Part shown: piece after piece, positions 16,167-25,388 of the stretch
Numbering within the stretch: position 1 is the first letter of the stretch
Layout of the letters: each line of letters begins with the position of its first letter
From: JANWXR01 sp964608265
GTDB taxonomy: Bacteria; Chloroflexota; Anaerolineae; Anaerolineales; UBA6663
Assembly: GCA_964608265.1 (NCBI GenBank)
Contig: CAZSNP010000016.1
Span: forward strand, 1 to 64,000
Reading direction: 5' to 3'
DNA length: 64,000 nucleotides
Position numbers and translations under genes: made by a program
The notes under the pieces: generated by a model
What the model saw: the letters and a program-made list of their open reading frames with translations, nothing else
Told to the model about the DNA's origin: nothing
Databases searched by the model: none

Positions 16167-18566
16167 ATGACCCCGCCCGTTAGTGTGGCTTTCAGAAAGG
16201 TGTGGCGTGACCTTTGGAACAACAAGGGTCGAACCACGCTCGTCGTCGCCAGCATCGCCACCGGCGTGCTGGCTTTGGGCATGATCACGGCCAGCAATGC
16301 GCTGATGACGCGGCAGATGACGCTCTCACAACTGGCCAGCCGGCCAGCGCATGTTTCGCTGGGCTTGCGCGGAACGGTGGACGATGCCGACGTCAAAAGC
16401 CTGGCGCGCCTGCCGCAGATCGAGGGCATTGAGGGTGAAGTGGAGGCCGGTATCCGCTGGAAGCCGACGCTGGAGGCCGAGTGGAGCAACGCCGGGTTGG
16501 TGGCCCGCGCCGATTACGAAGCGCAGCGATTCGACGTGGTCGAATTGCGCGGCGGTGTCTGGCCGCAGGGCGAGACGGTCGCGGTCGAGTTCAACCACGT
16601 CGCGCCCTACAACCTCCCGCCCATCGGTGGAACGGTGTACTTCGAGGTGAACGGGCGCGCCCGGCCGGTGCAGCTCGGCGGCACCGTCCGCGACCCGTTG
16701 CGCTTCCCGCCGCCGTTTGCCGACTCGCCGACCTTCTACGTCAGCCGCAACTTCATCCAGGAGTTGGCCGGCTTCCGCGACTTCAACCTGATCAAGTTCA
16801 CCCTCCCCGACTACACCGAGGCGCGCGCCGAGGCGGCCGCCGACGTGGTCGAGGAACGGCTGATCAAGATGGGCCTGTCCGCCGGCGTGCCGCAGATCAA
16901 TGATCCCAGCCGCCACTTCCTGCAAGACCTGATGGACGGCGTCGGGCTGATCCTGCTGGTGATGGCCGCGCTCTCGCTCGGCATGAGTGTTTTCCTCGTC
17001 GTCAACACCCTCAACGCCATCCTGGCTCAACAGATCCCGCAGATCGGCATCATGAAGACCGTCGGCGGGCTGCGTGGGCAGATCGCGCAACTGTATCTCG
17101 CGGGCGTCATCGTGTACTGCGCGCTGAGCCTGCTGGTGGCGGTGCCCGTGGGCGCGTTTGGCGGCAATGCGCTCGCCGGCTGGATGCTGAGCCTCATCAA
17201 CGTGCCGGCCTCGCCGTTTGAGATCCTGCAGCAATCGCTTGGGCTGCAGTTGCTCACCGGTCTGATCGTGCCGCTGCTGGCCGCCTCATGGCCGATTTTG
17301 CAGGGGGTCGCTGTCTCGGTGCGCGAGGCCCTCAACGCTTACGGCCTCGGCACCGGGCGCTACGGCAATCGCTGGGTGGATCGATTGCTCGGGCGGGTGC
17401 AGGGCCTGCCGGGCATGGCCGCGCTCGCGCTGCGCAATACCTTCCGGCGGCCCGGGCGCGCGGCGCTCACCCAGATCACCCTCATCAGCGCCGGCGCGAT
17501 CTTCATGATGGTCGTCACCACGCACTATTCCTTCAACGAAACCCTCCACACCATCTTTCGCAGCCTGGGCTACGACGTCATCATCGGCTTTCAGCAGTTT
17601 CAACGCACCGAGGAAGTCGAGCCGCTGATCCGGGCGCGGCCCAATGTGGATTACGCCGAGATGTGGGTCTTCCGCAGCGCGGCGCTGAAGAAGGAAGGGG
17701 CCAGCGGGCCGGGCAGCGACCACGTCGTCTTTCTGCGCGGCATCCCGGAGGCGGCGCAACTGTTCGCGCCCGAGATCGTGGCCGGGCGCAACCTCACGCC
17801 GCAGGATGGGCAGGCGCTGATGCTCAATCAGAAGCTGGCGCGCGAGATGGGCGTGACCGTCGGCGACCGCGTGGTGCTCGACCTCGACGACCGCGGCGAG
17901 AGCACGTGGACGGTGGTGGCCCTGCTCTTCGACCTGAGCGCGAACCAGACGACGGCCTATGTGTCGATTGACAAACTCAACGAACACATCGGCGCGGTCG
18001 GGCTGGCCGGCATCGCGTGGATACGACTGAACGAGTCCACGCGCGAGACGCAGGCGGCAGCGGAGCGTGACATGCGCGATTACTTCAAAACGCAGGGGAT
18101 GGAGCTGGGCTTCACCAATTCGGCCATCAAAGATCAGGAGCAATCCAACGCGCAGTTCAGTATCCTCACCACGTTGCTGCTCATCATGACTTTCCTGATC
18201 GCCGTCGTCGGCAGCATCGGGCTGAGCGGCACACTCTCGATCAACGTGCTCGAACGCCGCCGCGAGATCGGGGTGATGCGAGCGGTCGGGGCATCGTCGC
18301 TCGATGTGGCCCTGATCTTCATGGGCGAGGGCTTGCTGCTCGGGTTGTGCAGTTGGGCGGTGGCCGTGCCGATCAGCGCCGTGGCCGGGCGGGCCTTTGT
18401 GCAAACCATCGGCGATGTGATAGATTTCCCGGCCCAGTACTACTTTTCCTTTGCCGGGGTGTGGATTTGGCTGGCGATCGTGATCACGCTTGCGCTGGTC
18501 GCCAGTTGGCTGCCCGCGCGCCGCGCGACGCAGATCAGCGTTCGAGAGAGCCTGGCATACGAATAA
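16167..18566 (+). CDS. FtsX/MacB-type ABC permease
   Basis: 799-residue membrane protein with two FtsX-like permease units. Transmembrane helices occur near residue 30, in the clusters about 255-385 (ILLVMAALSLGMSVFLVVNT) and 430-450, and again at about 670-790 (TTLLLIMTFLIAVVGSIGLS; RREIGVMRAVGASS is the coupling motif). Large extracytoplasmic domains lie between. It transmits ATP-driven motion from the adjacent ATPase to periplasmic or extracellular substrates. I place the start at ATG 16167; a longer open frame upstream only overlaps the ATPase gene in another frame. Confidence 0.92.
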   Translation: MTPPVSVAFRKVWRDLWNNKGRTTLVVASIATGVLALGMITASNALMTRQMTLSQLASRPAHVSLGLRGTVDDADVKSLARLPQIEGIEGEVEAGIRWKPTLEAEWSNAGLVARADYEAQRFDVVELRGGVWPQGETVAVEFNHVAPYNLPPIGGTVYFEVNGRARPVQLGGTVRDPLRFPPPFADSPTFYVSRNFIQELAGFRDFNLIKFTLPDYTEARAEAAADVVEERLIKMGLSAGVPQINDPSRHFLQDLMDGVGLILLVMAALSLGMSVFLVVNTLNAILAQQIPQIGIMKTVGGLRGQIAQLYLAGVIVYCALSLLVAVPVGAFGGNALAGWMLSLINVPASPFEILQQSLGLQLLTGLIVPLLAASWPILQGVAVSVREALNAYGLGTGRYGNRWVDRLLGRVQGLPGMAALALRNTFRRPGRAALTQITLISAGAIFMMVVTTHYSFNETLHTIFRSLGYDVIIGFQQFQRTEEVEPLIRARPNVDYAEMWVFRSAALKKEGASGPGSDHVVFLRGIPEAAQLFAPEIVAGRNLTPQDGQALMLNQKLAREMGVTVGDRVVLDLDDRGESTWTVVALLFDLSANQTTAYVSIDKLNEHIGAVGLAGIAWIRLNESTRETQAAAERDMRDYFKTQGMELGFTNSAIKDQEQSNAQFSILTTLLLIMTFLIAVVGSIGLSGTLSINVLERRREIGVMRAVGASSLDVALIFMGEGLLLGLCSWAVAVPISAVAGRAFVQTIGDVIDFPAQYYFSFAGVWIWLAIVITLALVASWLPARRATQISVRESLAYE

Positions 18567-18633
18567 TTCGTAGCGCGCCGGACGCAGGGCGTGCCGCATC
18601 ACGCACTGCGCACCACGCCATACGCGCATCACC

Positions 18634-19980
18634 ATGAAAAAGAGACTTCTTCCGATTGTGTTTCTCGCCGCGTTGCTCACCGCCTGTGGCACGGCCGCCT
18701 CCACCGCCGCCCCCGAGTCCGACATCCCGCCGGTGGTGGATTCGGGCCGGGTGATCGCCGAAGGGCGGCTGGAGCCGGGCAGCCATGTGCAGGTCTCGTT
18801 CCTGGCCGGCGGGCAGGTGGCCGAGGTGCTGGTGAAGGAGGGCGACACGGTGCAGGCCGGCGCCGTGCTGGCGCGGCTGGAAAATCGCGAGCCGCTGCAG
18901 GCCCAGCTCGCACAGGCCGAGCAGGCGGTGCTCGACGCGCGCCAGGCCATTCAATCCCTGAACGACAACGCCGCCCTGGCCGCTGCCCAGGCGCAGCGCG
19001 AGGCGGCCCAGGGCGTCGCTGATCTGGAGAAGGCCGAGCGCAAACTCAAATACACCGCCGCCCCCGATATCAAGTTCTACGAAGATGAGTTGAAGAAGGC
19101 GCAGGACGCGCTGGCGACGGCGCAAGAGAACGCCACCATCACTGCCATCGGCGATATCGAGAACGCGCTGGCCGGCGCGCGTGACCGGCTCCAGAAGGCG
19201 ACCGATATCTACAACGATGCGCAGAAGGCGCAAGCGGAGTGTACGGGGTGCGAGTTTGTGTATGCGCCGGCAGCCGGCACCTTCGTGAAGTTGGACGATG
19301 CGCGCAAGGAATTCGTGGACGCCACCGACGCGGTGAAGGTGTGGGAGTTGCGTCTGGCGCAGGCGCAACGCGGCGACGCGCAGACGGTCGCCGACCTGAA
19401 GAAGCGTGTGGATACCGCGGCCGCCAATCTGCGCGATGCCCGGAACCCGAAGGCGCAGGACATCTCGCTGGCCGAGGCCGAGGTCCAGCTCATCCAGGCG
19501 CGGATCGACGACGCCAACCGCCGTTACGAGAAGTTGCAGGCCGGCCCCGACCCCGACCAACTCGCGGCCGCCGAGGCGCGACTCAAGACCGCGCAAGCTA
19601 ATCTCGACTCGGCCAAAGCCGCGCTCGACAACACCGAACTGCGCGCGCCCATCGCCGGCACGGTGGCCGATTTCAAACTTAAGGTCGGCGAGCAGGCGGC
19701 GCCGGGCGTGCCGGTGGCCACCCTGGCCGAGTTTGCGCAGTGGGTGGTGAAGACCAACAACCTCACCGAGATCGAAGTGGTGAAGATCAAAGTTGGCCAG
19801 GCCGCTGAGGTCGTGCTCGACGCGCTGCCCGAGGTGACGCTCAGGGGCACGGTGCAATCCATCGCTACCGTCTTTGTCGAGAGCCGGGGCGATGTGACCT
19901 ACACCGTCACCATCGCCCTCGACAGCCTCGACCCGCGCGCCCGCTGGGGGATGACGGCCCAGGTCACGCTCGCGCCGTAA
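18634..19980 (+). CDS. HlyD/MacA-like adaptor lipoprotein with coiled coil
   Basis: 448 residues. The signal peptide ends in a lipobox LLTAC, so Cys near residue 18 is probably lipidated. A biotinyl-lipoyl-like half motif (GRVIAEGRLEPGSHVQVSFL) is followed by a very long Ala/Gln/Glu-rich coiled-coil hairpin (about residues 85-330), then the second lipoyl half (RAPIAGTVADFKLKVGEQ) and a C-terminal beta-barrel. This is the membrane-fusion (MacA/HlyD) layout. It completes the ABC system 15428-18566. There is no TolC-like outer-membrane gene nearby. A CYS-containing insert CTGCEFVYAPAAG interrupts the coiled coil. Confidence 0.88.
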   Translation: MKKRLLPIVFLAALLTACGTAASTAAPESDIPPVVDSGRVIAEGRLEPGSHVQVSFLAGGQVAEVLVKEGDTVQAGAVLARLENREPLQAQLAQAEQAVLDARQAIQSLNDNAALAAAQAQREAAQGVADLEKAERKLKYTAAPDIKFYEDELKKAQDALATAQENATITAIGDIENALAGARDRLQKATDIYNDAQKAQAECTGCEFVYAPAAGTFVKLDDARKEFVDATDAVKVWELRLAQAQRGDAQTVADLKKRVDTAAANLRDARNPKAQDISLAEAEVQLIQARIDDANRRYEKLQAGPDPDQLAAAEARLKTAQANLDSAKAALDNTELRAPIAGTVADFKLKVGEQAAPGVPVATLAEFAQWVVKTNNLTEIEVVKIKVGQAAEVVLDALPEVTLRGTVQSIATVFVESRGDVTYTVTIALDSLDPRARWGMTAQVTLAP

Positions 19981-19990
19981 CCCGCTCGAC

Positions 19991-20030
19991 AGACCCTGAA
20001 GGTTCGAAGACCTTCAGGGTCTATTTGTTT
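19991..20030 (+). terminator. Perfect 13-bp palindrome after the ABC operon, terminator-like
   Basis: AGACCCTGAAGGT (19991-20003), loop TCGAAG, ACCTTCAGGGTCT (20010-20022), then ATTTGTTT. It could terminate the ABC operon, but the T-run is broken. It resembles a second palindrome at 39654-39687, so it may belong to a dispersed repeat family. Confidence 0.55.
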
Positions 20031-20097
20031 ACAACCCCGTTACATCTTCAACACCCGCACATGACACCTCGCCGCGACGATAGCGCCGAGGTGATTC

Positions 20098-21624
20098 ATG
20101 CCCCGCACACTCTCGCGCCGTGATGTCCTGAAAGCCTCCGGCCTGGCCGCAACGATGGCGGCGCTGGCCGCCTGCGACCCGCGCAAAACCAGCGCGCCCA
20201 CCGCCCCCCCGACACAGGCTCCCCCGGGGACGCCGGTTGCCGTTGCCCCTCCGGCCTCCTCCGGGGAGCCGCGCGCCGTTTCGCTCGCCCACGCGCTGCG
20301 CCGCCTGACCTTCGGACCCACACCCGCGATGCGGCAGCACGCCGAGGCCATCGGCCTCGAAGCCTGGCTCAGCGAGCAGTTTGACCCGACCATCACCGAG
20401 AACGCCGCCGTCACCAGCCGGCTGGCCTCATTCACGACGTTGACGATGTCGGTGGCCGAGCGTGTCGAGGCCGGAGGCCTGGCCGTGCAGGAGTTGATCG
20501 GCGCGACGCTCGCCCGCCAGCGTTTCAGCGACCGGCAGGTGTACGAGATGCTGGTGGATTTCTGGTCGAACCACTTCAGCATCTACGCCGGTCTGCGCAC
20601 GACGCGCTACACCAAAACCGACGACGACCTGCATGCGCTGAGGCCCAACGCGCTCGGCACCTTTCGCGATTTGCTGTGGGCCTCGGCGCACAGCCCGGCC
20701 ATGCTCGCCTATCTCGATCAGGCCACAAGCACCAGGGAAGCGCCGAACGAAAACTACGCCCGCGAGTTGCTCGAACTCCATACGGTAGGGGTGGAGGGGG
20801 GATACACACAGCGCGATGTGGAAGCCGTGGCCCGCGCGCTTACCGGGTGGAGCCTCGTCGGGCCACGTGAGCGGCGGTCCGGCAATGAGCCGGGCACGTA
20901 CATCTTCCGGCCGGACACTCACGACGACGGCGCGAAGCAGGTGATGGAGCTGGCGCTACCGGCGGGCGGCGGCAAGGGCGATGGTGAGCGCCTCATCGAG
21001 TATCTCGCCGCGCACCCGAGCACGGCGCGCTTCGTCGCCACCAAACTCGCGCGCCGCTTCGTGGCGGACTTTCCGCCGCCGGCGCTCATCGAAAAACTGG
21101 CCGCCGCCTTTCAAGACTCGCGCGGCGATGTGCCGATGTTGATGCGGACACTGGTCCTCTCGGAGGAGTTCGCGGCCTCGGCGTGGCAAAAACTCAAACG
21201 CCCGCTCGAGTTCGTCATCTCCGCGCTGCGCGTCACCGAGGCCGAGATCGCACAGCCGCGCCCGCTGGTCGAAACGCTGCGCGCGCTCGGGCAGATCCCG
21301 TTCAACTGGCCCGCGCCCAACGGCTACCCCGATGTGGCCGGATACTGGCTCAACACCAGCGGCCTGCTCGCGCGCTGGAACTTCGCCCTCACCCTGGCCG
21401 CCGGCAAATACAAGGGCGCGCAGCTCAATCTCAAAGCCCTCACCCGAGAGGCCGGCTCGGCGGCGGACGTCGTGGCCGTGCTCGGCGAGCGCTTCACCGG
21501 CGAGCCGCTGCCCGCCGCGGCGCGCGACATCCTGATTGATTTCGCGTCAGCCGACTCGCTCGAGAAGCGGCTGCCGCTCGTCGCGGGCCTGATCCTCGGT
21601 TCACCGTATTTCCAATGGCGATAA
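20098..21624 (+). CDS. DUF1800 family protein, Tat-exported lipoprotein
   Basis: 508 residues with a twin-arginine signal (SRRDVLK) followed by a hydrophobic stretch and a lipobox LAAC, suggesting export folded and lipid anchoring. The DUF1800 hallmarks include LRRLTFGPTPAM near the start, VDFWSNHFSIYAG (about 155), NENYARELLELHTVGV (about 220-235), VARALTGW (about 250), and the C-terminal GYPDVAGYWLNTSGLLARWNF. The family function is unknown. It is consistently seen beside DUF1501 proteins, as here, with only 39 bases between them. Confidence 0.88.
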   Translation: MPRTLSRRDVLKASGLAATMAALAACDPRKTSAPTAPPTQAPPGTPVAVAPPASSGEPRAVSLAHALRRLTFGPTPAMRQHAEAIGLEAWLSEQFDPTITENAAVTSRLASFTTLTMSVAERVEAGGLAVQELIGATLARQRFSDRQVYEMLVDFWSNHFSIYAGLRTTRYTKTDDDLHALRPNALGTFRDLLWASAHSPAMLAYLDQATSTREAPNENYARELLELHTVGVEGGYTQRDVEAVARALTGWSLVGPRERRSGNEPGTYIFRPDTHDDGAKQVMELALPAGGGKGDGERLIEYLAAHPSTARFVATKLARRFVADFPPPALIEKLAAAFQDSRGDVPMLMRTLVLSEEFAASAWQKLKRPLEFVISALRVTEAEIAQPRPLVETLRALGQIPFNWPAPNGYPDVAGYWLNTSGLLARWNFALTLAAGKYKGAQLNLKALTREAGSAADVVAVLGERFTGEPLPAAARDILIDFASADSLEKRLPLVAGLILGSPYFQWR

Positions 21625-21663
21625 AGGCGTCTCCGTGGCAAATGAATTCGAAGGAGAGTAGAC

Positions 21664-22941
21664 ATGGCGTTTGATCTATCGCGTCGGGATTTTTTGAAAC
21701 TGGCTTCGGCGGGGCTAACAAGTTGGGCCCTGGCCCCGGCCTTGCCGGCGTGGATGCCGCGCCTCGCCTTCGCCGCCGAGAACGTCGAGCCGCAGGGCGA
21801 TGTGCTGGTGTGCGTCTTTCAACGCGGCGGCATGGATGGGTTGAACGCCGTCATCCCGCACGGCGAGGCCGAATACTATCGCCGCCGGCCCATGCTGGCC
21901 GTGCCCGAGCCGAAGTCGGGTGATGACGGCACGGGCATTGACCTCGACGGTTTCTTCGGCCTGCACCCCGCGCTGCGCCCACTCAAGGATTTGTGGGATG
22001 AGAAGGCCCTCGCCATCGTGCACGCCACCGGCTCGCCCGACCCCACCCACTCGCATTTCGATGCGATGGATTACATGGAGCGCGGCACGCCCGGCGAGAA
22101 GAGCATCCCCACCGGCTGGATCGGTCGCCATCTGCAAACGGCCCCCTGGCAGAACGAGTCGCCCTTCCGCGCGGTCGGCATGGGCGGCGCGGCGCAGGCC
22201 TCGCTGCGCGGGCCGGTGCCGGTGACGGTGCTCAAATCCATCGCCGATTTTCACCTCGCCGGCCGCACGCAAGACCTGGCCGAGATTCAACAAACACTCA
22301 CCGCGCTGTACACGTTGAACCCATCGCTCACCGGCCCGGCCGATTCCACTTTCGACGCGATTGAGATTTTGGAGAAGGTGGATGTGACGAACTACACGCC
22401 CGCCGCGAACGCGCAGTATCCCGAGGGCGATTTCGGTTTGGCGTTGAGGCAGGTGGCGCAGTTGGCCAAGGCCGAGGTCGGCCTGGAGGTGGCGTGTTTG
22501 GATATCGGCGGGTGGGACACACACGCCGCGCAGGGTGGGGTGAAGGGCGAGTTGCCGGGCCTGCTCGCGCAACTGGCCGGCGGGCTGGCGGCGCTGTATC
22601 ACGACCTCGGTGACCGGGCCAAACGGGTGACGATTGTGACCATGAGCGAGTTCGGGCGGCGCGTGCCGGAGAACGGTAGCGCCGGCACCGATCACGGCCA
22701 CGGCAACTCGATGTTTGTGCTTGGCGGCGGCGTGAACGGGGGCAAGGTTTACGGCGAGTGGCCCACCCTGGCGCCGGAGGCTTTGGCCGACCCCGGCGAC
22801 CTCGCCATCACCACCGACTTCCGCGATGTGCTCGGCGAGATCGTGCAGAAGCGCCTCGCCAACCCCAAACTGGCCGAGGTCTTTCCCGGTTACACGGATT
22901 GGAAGATGCGCGGGGTGGTGCGGGACAATGCAACTGCCTAA
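21664..22941 (+). CDS. DUF1501 family protein, Tat-exported
   Basis: 425 residues with a twin-arginine signal SRRDFLKLASAG. The body matches DUF1501 (sulfatase/alkaline-phosphatase-like fold): VCVFQRGGMDGLNAVIPHGE, HATGSPDPTHSHFDAMDYME, LDIGGWDTHA, VTMSEFGRRVPENGSAGTDHGHGN. The conserved His/Asp cluster suggests metal binding. A strong Shine-Dalgarno (GAAGGAGAG) precedes the ATG. It is paired with the DUF1800 gene; together they are thought to be exported partners of unknown activity. Confidence 0.88.
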   Translation: MAFDLSRRDFLKLASAGLTSWALAPALPAWMPRLAFAAENVEPQGDVLVCVFQRGGMDGLNAVIPHGEAEYYRRRPMLAVPEPKSGDDGTGIDLDGFFGLHPALRPLKDLWDEKALAIVHATGSPDPTHSHFDAMDYMERGTPGEKSIPTGWIGRHLQTAPWQNESPFRAVGMGGAAQASLRGPVPVTVLKSIADFHLAGRTQDLAEIQQTLTALYTLNPSLTGPADSTFDAIEILEKVDVTNYTPAANAQYPEGDFGLALRQVAQLAKAEVGLEVACLDIGGWDTHAAQGGVKGELPGLLAQLAGGLAALYHDLGDRAKRVTIVTMSEFGRRVPENGSAGTDHGHGNSMFVLGGGVNGGKVYGEWPTLAPEALADPGDLAITTDFRDVLGEIVQKRLANPKLAEVFPGYTDWKMRGVVRDNATA

Positions 22942-23030
22942 CGCAAAGTCGCTATGGAGCCGGGGCGCAAAGGAGTGCGCCCCCGTGCGTCTTTGCACGC
23001 AGGCGGCTTTGCGCTGAAAACGCCCGAAAG

Positions 23031-23061
23031 AAAAAGAGCCTCTGCAACGGGCAGAGGCTCT
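23031..23061 (-). terminator. Rho-independent terminator of the phosphorylase gene
   Basis: On the minus strand, AGAGCCTCTGC and GCAGAGGCTCT form an 11-bp stem with a 5-base loop (23035-23061), followed by TTTTT. It lies directly after the stop at 23066. Confidence 0.85.
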
Positions 23062-23065
23062 CGGT

Positions 23066-25252
23066 TTACTTCCTCCCGTTGGCGCTCACCGCCGGCGGGA
23101 AGTACATCTCCTCGACGTACTGCTTGACCATGCGCCGCATGCTGAACTGCGGGGCGAGGGTGGAGACGCACTCCTTGATGCGCCGGATCCAGCCGGCGGA
23201 GATGGTGTTCGAGTCGCCGTAGTACAGCGGCACGATCTGATTCTCGAGCACATCATACAGGCTGGCGGCGTCCTTGGCATCCTGCGCAGCGTGATCGGCC
23301 AGTTCACTCTCATCGCCGATGGCCCAGCCGTTCTCGCCGTTGTAGCCCTCCTGCCACCAGCCGTCGAGGATCGAGAAATTCAGCACACCGTTGAGCGAGG
23401 CCTTCATCCCGCTCGTGCCGCTGGCCTCCAGCGGGCGGCGCGGATTGTTCATCCACACATCCACCCCCTGCACCAGATGGCGGGCGAGGTTGATATCGTA
23501 GTCCTCGAGGAAAGCCACGCGGCCGGCGAACTCGGCGCGCTTCAATTGCCGATAGACCTCCTGGATTACCTTCTTGCCGGGCTCGTCCATCGGGTGCGCC
23601 TTGCCGGCGAAGATGATCTGCACCGGCATCTGCGGATTGTTGACGATGCGAAGCAGCCGATCCACATCGCGCATCACCAGCGAGCCGCGTTTGTACGTCG
23701 AGAAGCGGCGCGCAAAACCGATGGTGAGTTTGTAGGGGTCGAGCAGTGTGCCGGCCGCCACGATCTGCACCGGATGGCGACCGAGCGCCACCCATTGCTG
23801 CCGGGCGCGGTCACGGATGTGGGCCATCAACTTGCGTTTGAGGTGGAGGCGCGCCGCGCGGATTTCCTCATCCGGTGCGGCCAGCAATGCCTGCCATGTC
23901 TCCGGGTCGTCGAGGTTCTCCATCCAGTCCGGCCCGAGGTAGCGGTCGTAGAGCAAACGCATGCGGCGCGCCAGCCAGGTGCCGGTGTGCACGCCGTTGG
24001 TGATGGCTCCAATCGGCACCCGCTCCATGGGCGTATCCGGGTAGAGGAACTTCCACATGCTGCGGCTCACCTGACCGTGCAACTCGCTCACCCCGTTGCT
24101 GTGGCGCGACATCCGCAGCGCCAGCACCGACATGCCGAAGGAGGCGCCCCACGATTGCTGCATCCGCGCCAAATCAATCAGCCCCTCGCGCGTCAGGCCC
24201 ATGGCCGGCCAGTATTGATGGAAGTAACGATCCATCATCCAATCGGGGAACTCCTCGTTGCCCGCCGGCACCGGGGTGTGAGTGGTGAAGACGGTGCACG
24301 CCCGCACCTCGGCCATCGCCGTCTGGAAATCCTTGCCCGGCGACTGGCCATCGCCGACCACCAGTTCGCGGATGCACTCAAAGGTCAGGAAGGCGGAGTG
24401 GCCCTCGTTCATGTGCCACACCGTCGGGTGCAGGTTGAGCACGCGCAGGGCGCGCACGCCGCCGATGCCGAGCACGATCTCCTGGCAGATGCGCGTGTCT
24501 TTGTCGCCGCCATACAGCCGCGCCGTCAGGTCGCGATCGGCCGCGGCGTTCTGGGTGATGTCGCTGTCCAGCAAAATCAACGGGATGCGGCCAACCTGAA
24601 TCTTCCACAGCCGCACCCACAACCTCCGCTCGGGCAGTTCCACCGACACCATCACCGGTTGGCCGTCGGCGTCGAGCAGCGGGATGATGGGCAGATCGTC
24701 GAACGAGTAGCGGATGTAGCCCGCCTCCTGCCAGCCATCCTCGGTAATGCGTTGCGAGAAGTAGCCCTGGTTGTAATACAGACCGACGCCGACAAACGGC
24801 AGATCGAGATCGGAGGCTTCTTTGGCGTGATCGCCCGAGAGCACGCCGAGGCCGCCCGAATAGGTGGGGAAGCTCTCGTGCAGCCCGAACTCGGTGGAGA
24901 AGTAGGCGATCAATTCGTCTTTGCGGCCGGGATAGGTGCGGGCGAACCAGGTCTGATCATCGCGCATGTAGGCATCGAAGCCGGCGATGATCCGGTCGTA
25001 CAACTCAAGGAACGCGGGGTCCTGCAGCGCGCCATTCAGCTCTTTGCGTTTGACGCGCTTGAGGAATTTGATCGGGTTGTGGCTGCACTCCGTCCACAGT
25101 TGCCGATCAATCGATTCGAACATCTCGCTGGCGTCCGAGTTCCAGGTCCACCACAGGTTATAGGCCAGATCGATCAGGCGATTGATGCGTTTGGGAAGGC
25201 TGACGCCGCTCAACATCGCCGGCGTCGAGGCAGCAGGCTCAACAGACAACAT
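23066..25252 (-). CDS. glgP: Alpha-glucan (glycogen) phosphorylase
   Basis: 728 residues, the short GT35 type (TIGR02094) with a DUF3417-like N-terminus (NRLIDLAYNLWWTWNSDA). It releases glucose-1-phosphate from alpha-1,4-glucans using pyridoxal phosphate. The PLP-lysine motif is in ASGTSGMKASLNG (about residue 625), and other landmarks are FSTEFGLHESFPTYSGGLGV, WHMNEGHSAF, TTHTPVPAGNE and ITNGVHTGTW. It has its own promoter (25298-25327), an AGGAG ribosome-binding site and a terminator, so it is a single-gene unit. Confidence 0.94.
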   Translation of the reverse strand: MLSVEPAASTPAMLSGVSLPKRINRLIDLAYNLWWTWNSDASEMFESIDRQLWTECSHNPIKFLKRVKRKELNGALQDPAFLELYDRIIAGFDAYMRDDQTWFARTYPGRKDELIAYFSTEFGLHESFPTYSGGLGVLSGDHAKEASDLDLPFVGVGLYYNQGYFSQRITEDGWQEAGYIRYSFDDLPIIPLLDADGQPVMVSVELPERRLWVRLWKIQVGRIPLILLDSDITQNAAADRDLTARLYGGDKDTRICQEIVLGIGGVRALRVLNLHPTVWHMNEGHSAFLTFECIRELVVGDGQSPGKDFQTAMAEVRACTVFTTHTPVPAGNEEFPDWMMDRYFHQYWPAMGLTREGLIDLARMQQSWGASFGMSVLALRMSRHSNGVSELHGQVSRSMWKFLYPDTPMERVPIGAITNGVHTGTWLARRMRLLYDRYLGPDWMENLDDPETWQALLAAPDEEIRAARLHLKRKLMAHIRDRARQQWVALGRHPVQIVAAGTLLDPYKLTIGFARRFSTYKRGSLVMRDVDRLLRIVNNPQMPVQIIFAGKAHPMDEPGKKVIQEVYRQLKRAEFAGRVAFLEDYDINLARHLVQGVDVWMNNPRRPLEASGTSGMKASLNGVLNFSILDGWWQEGYNGENGWAIGDESELADHAAQDAKDAASLYDVLENQIVPLYYGDSNTISAGWIRRIKECVSTLAPQFSMRRMVKQYVEEMYFPPAVSANGRK

Positions 25253-25297
25253 GTTGGGTTATCTCCTGGTGGAACCGCTTGCAAAAAAAGCGCCGCG

Positions 25298-25327
25298 ACT
25301 ATACCACAGCGCGAGGGCGCGGGTAAA
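25298..25327 (-). promoter_or_regulatory. Promoter of the phosphorylase gene
   Basis: Minus strand TTTACC (25322-25327), 18-base spacer, TATAGT (25298-25303), then a leader containing AGGAG before ATG 25252. Confidence 0.5.
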
Positions 25328-25356
25328 CCAGGAAAATAGGGTATAAGGTTTCAACA

Positions 25357-25385
25357 TTGCCCATTTGAAATTATGACGATACACT
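25357..25385 (+). promoter_or_regulatory. Candidate promoter of the LutA-like gene
   Basis: TTGCCC (25357-25362), 17-base spacer and TACACT (25380-25385). A start site 6-8 bases downstream would fall just after the GTG/ATG at 25386/25389 and favour the in-frame ATG at 25404. Confidence 0.4.
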
Positions 25386-25388
25386 GTG

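Noticed and set aside
23291..25339. 682-residue plus-strand frame opposite glgP
   Set aside because: Composition (many His, Arg, Val) is typical of an antisense shadow; the real gene has promoter, ribosome-binding site and terminator on the other strand.
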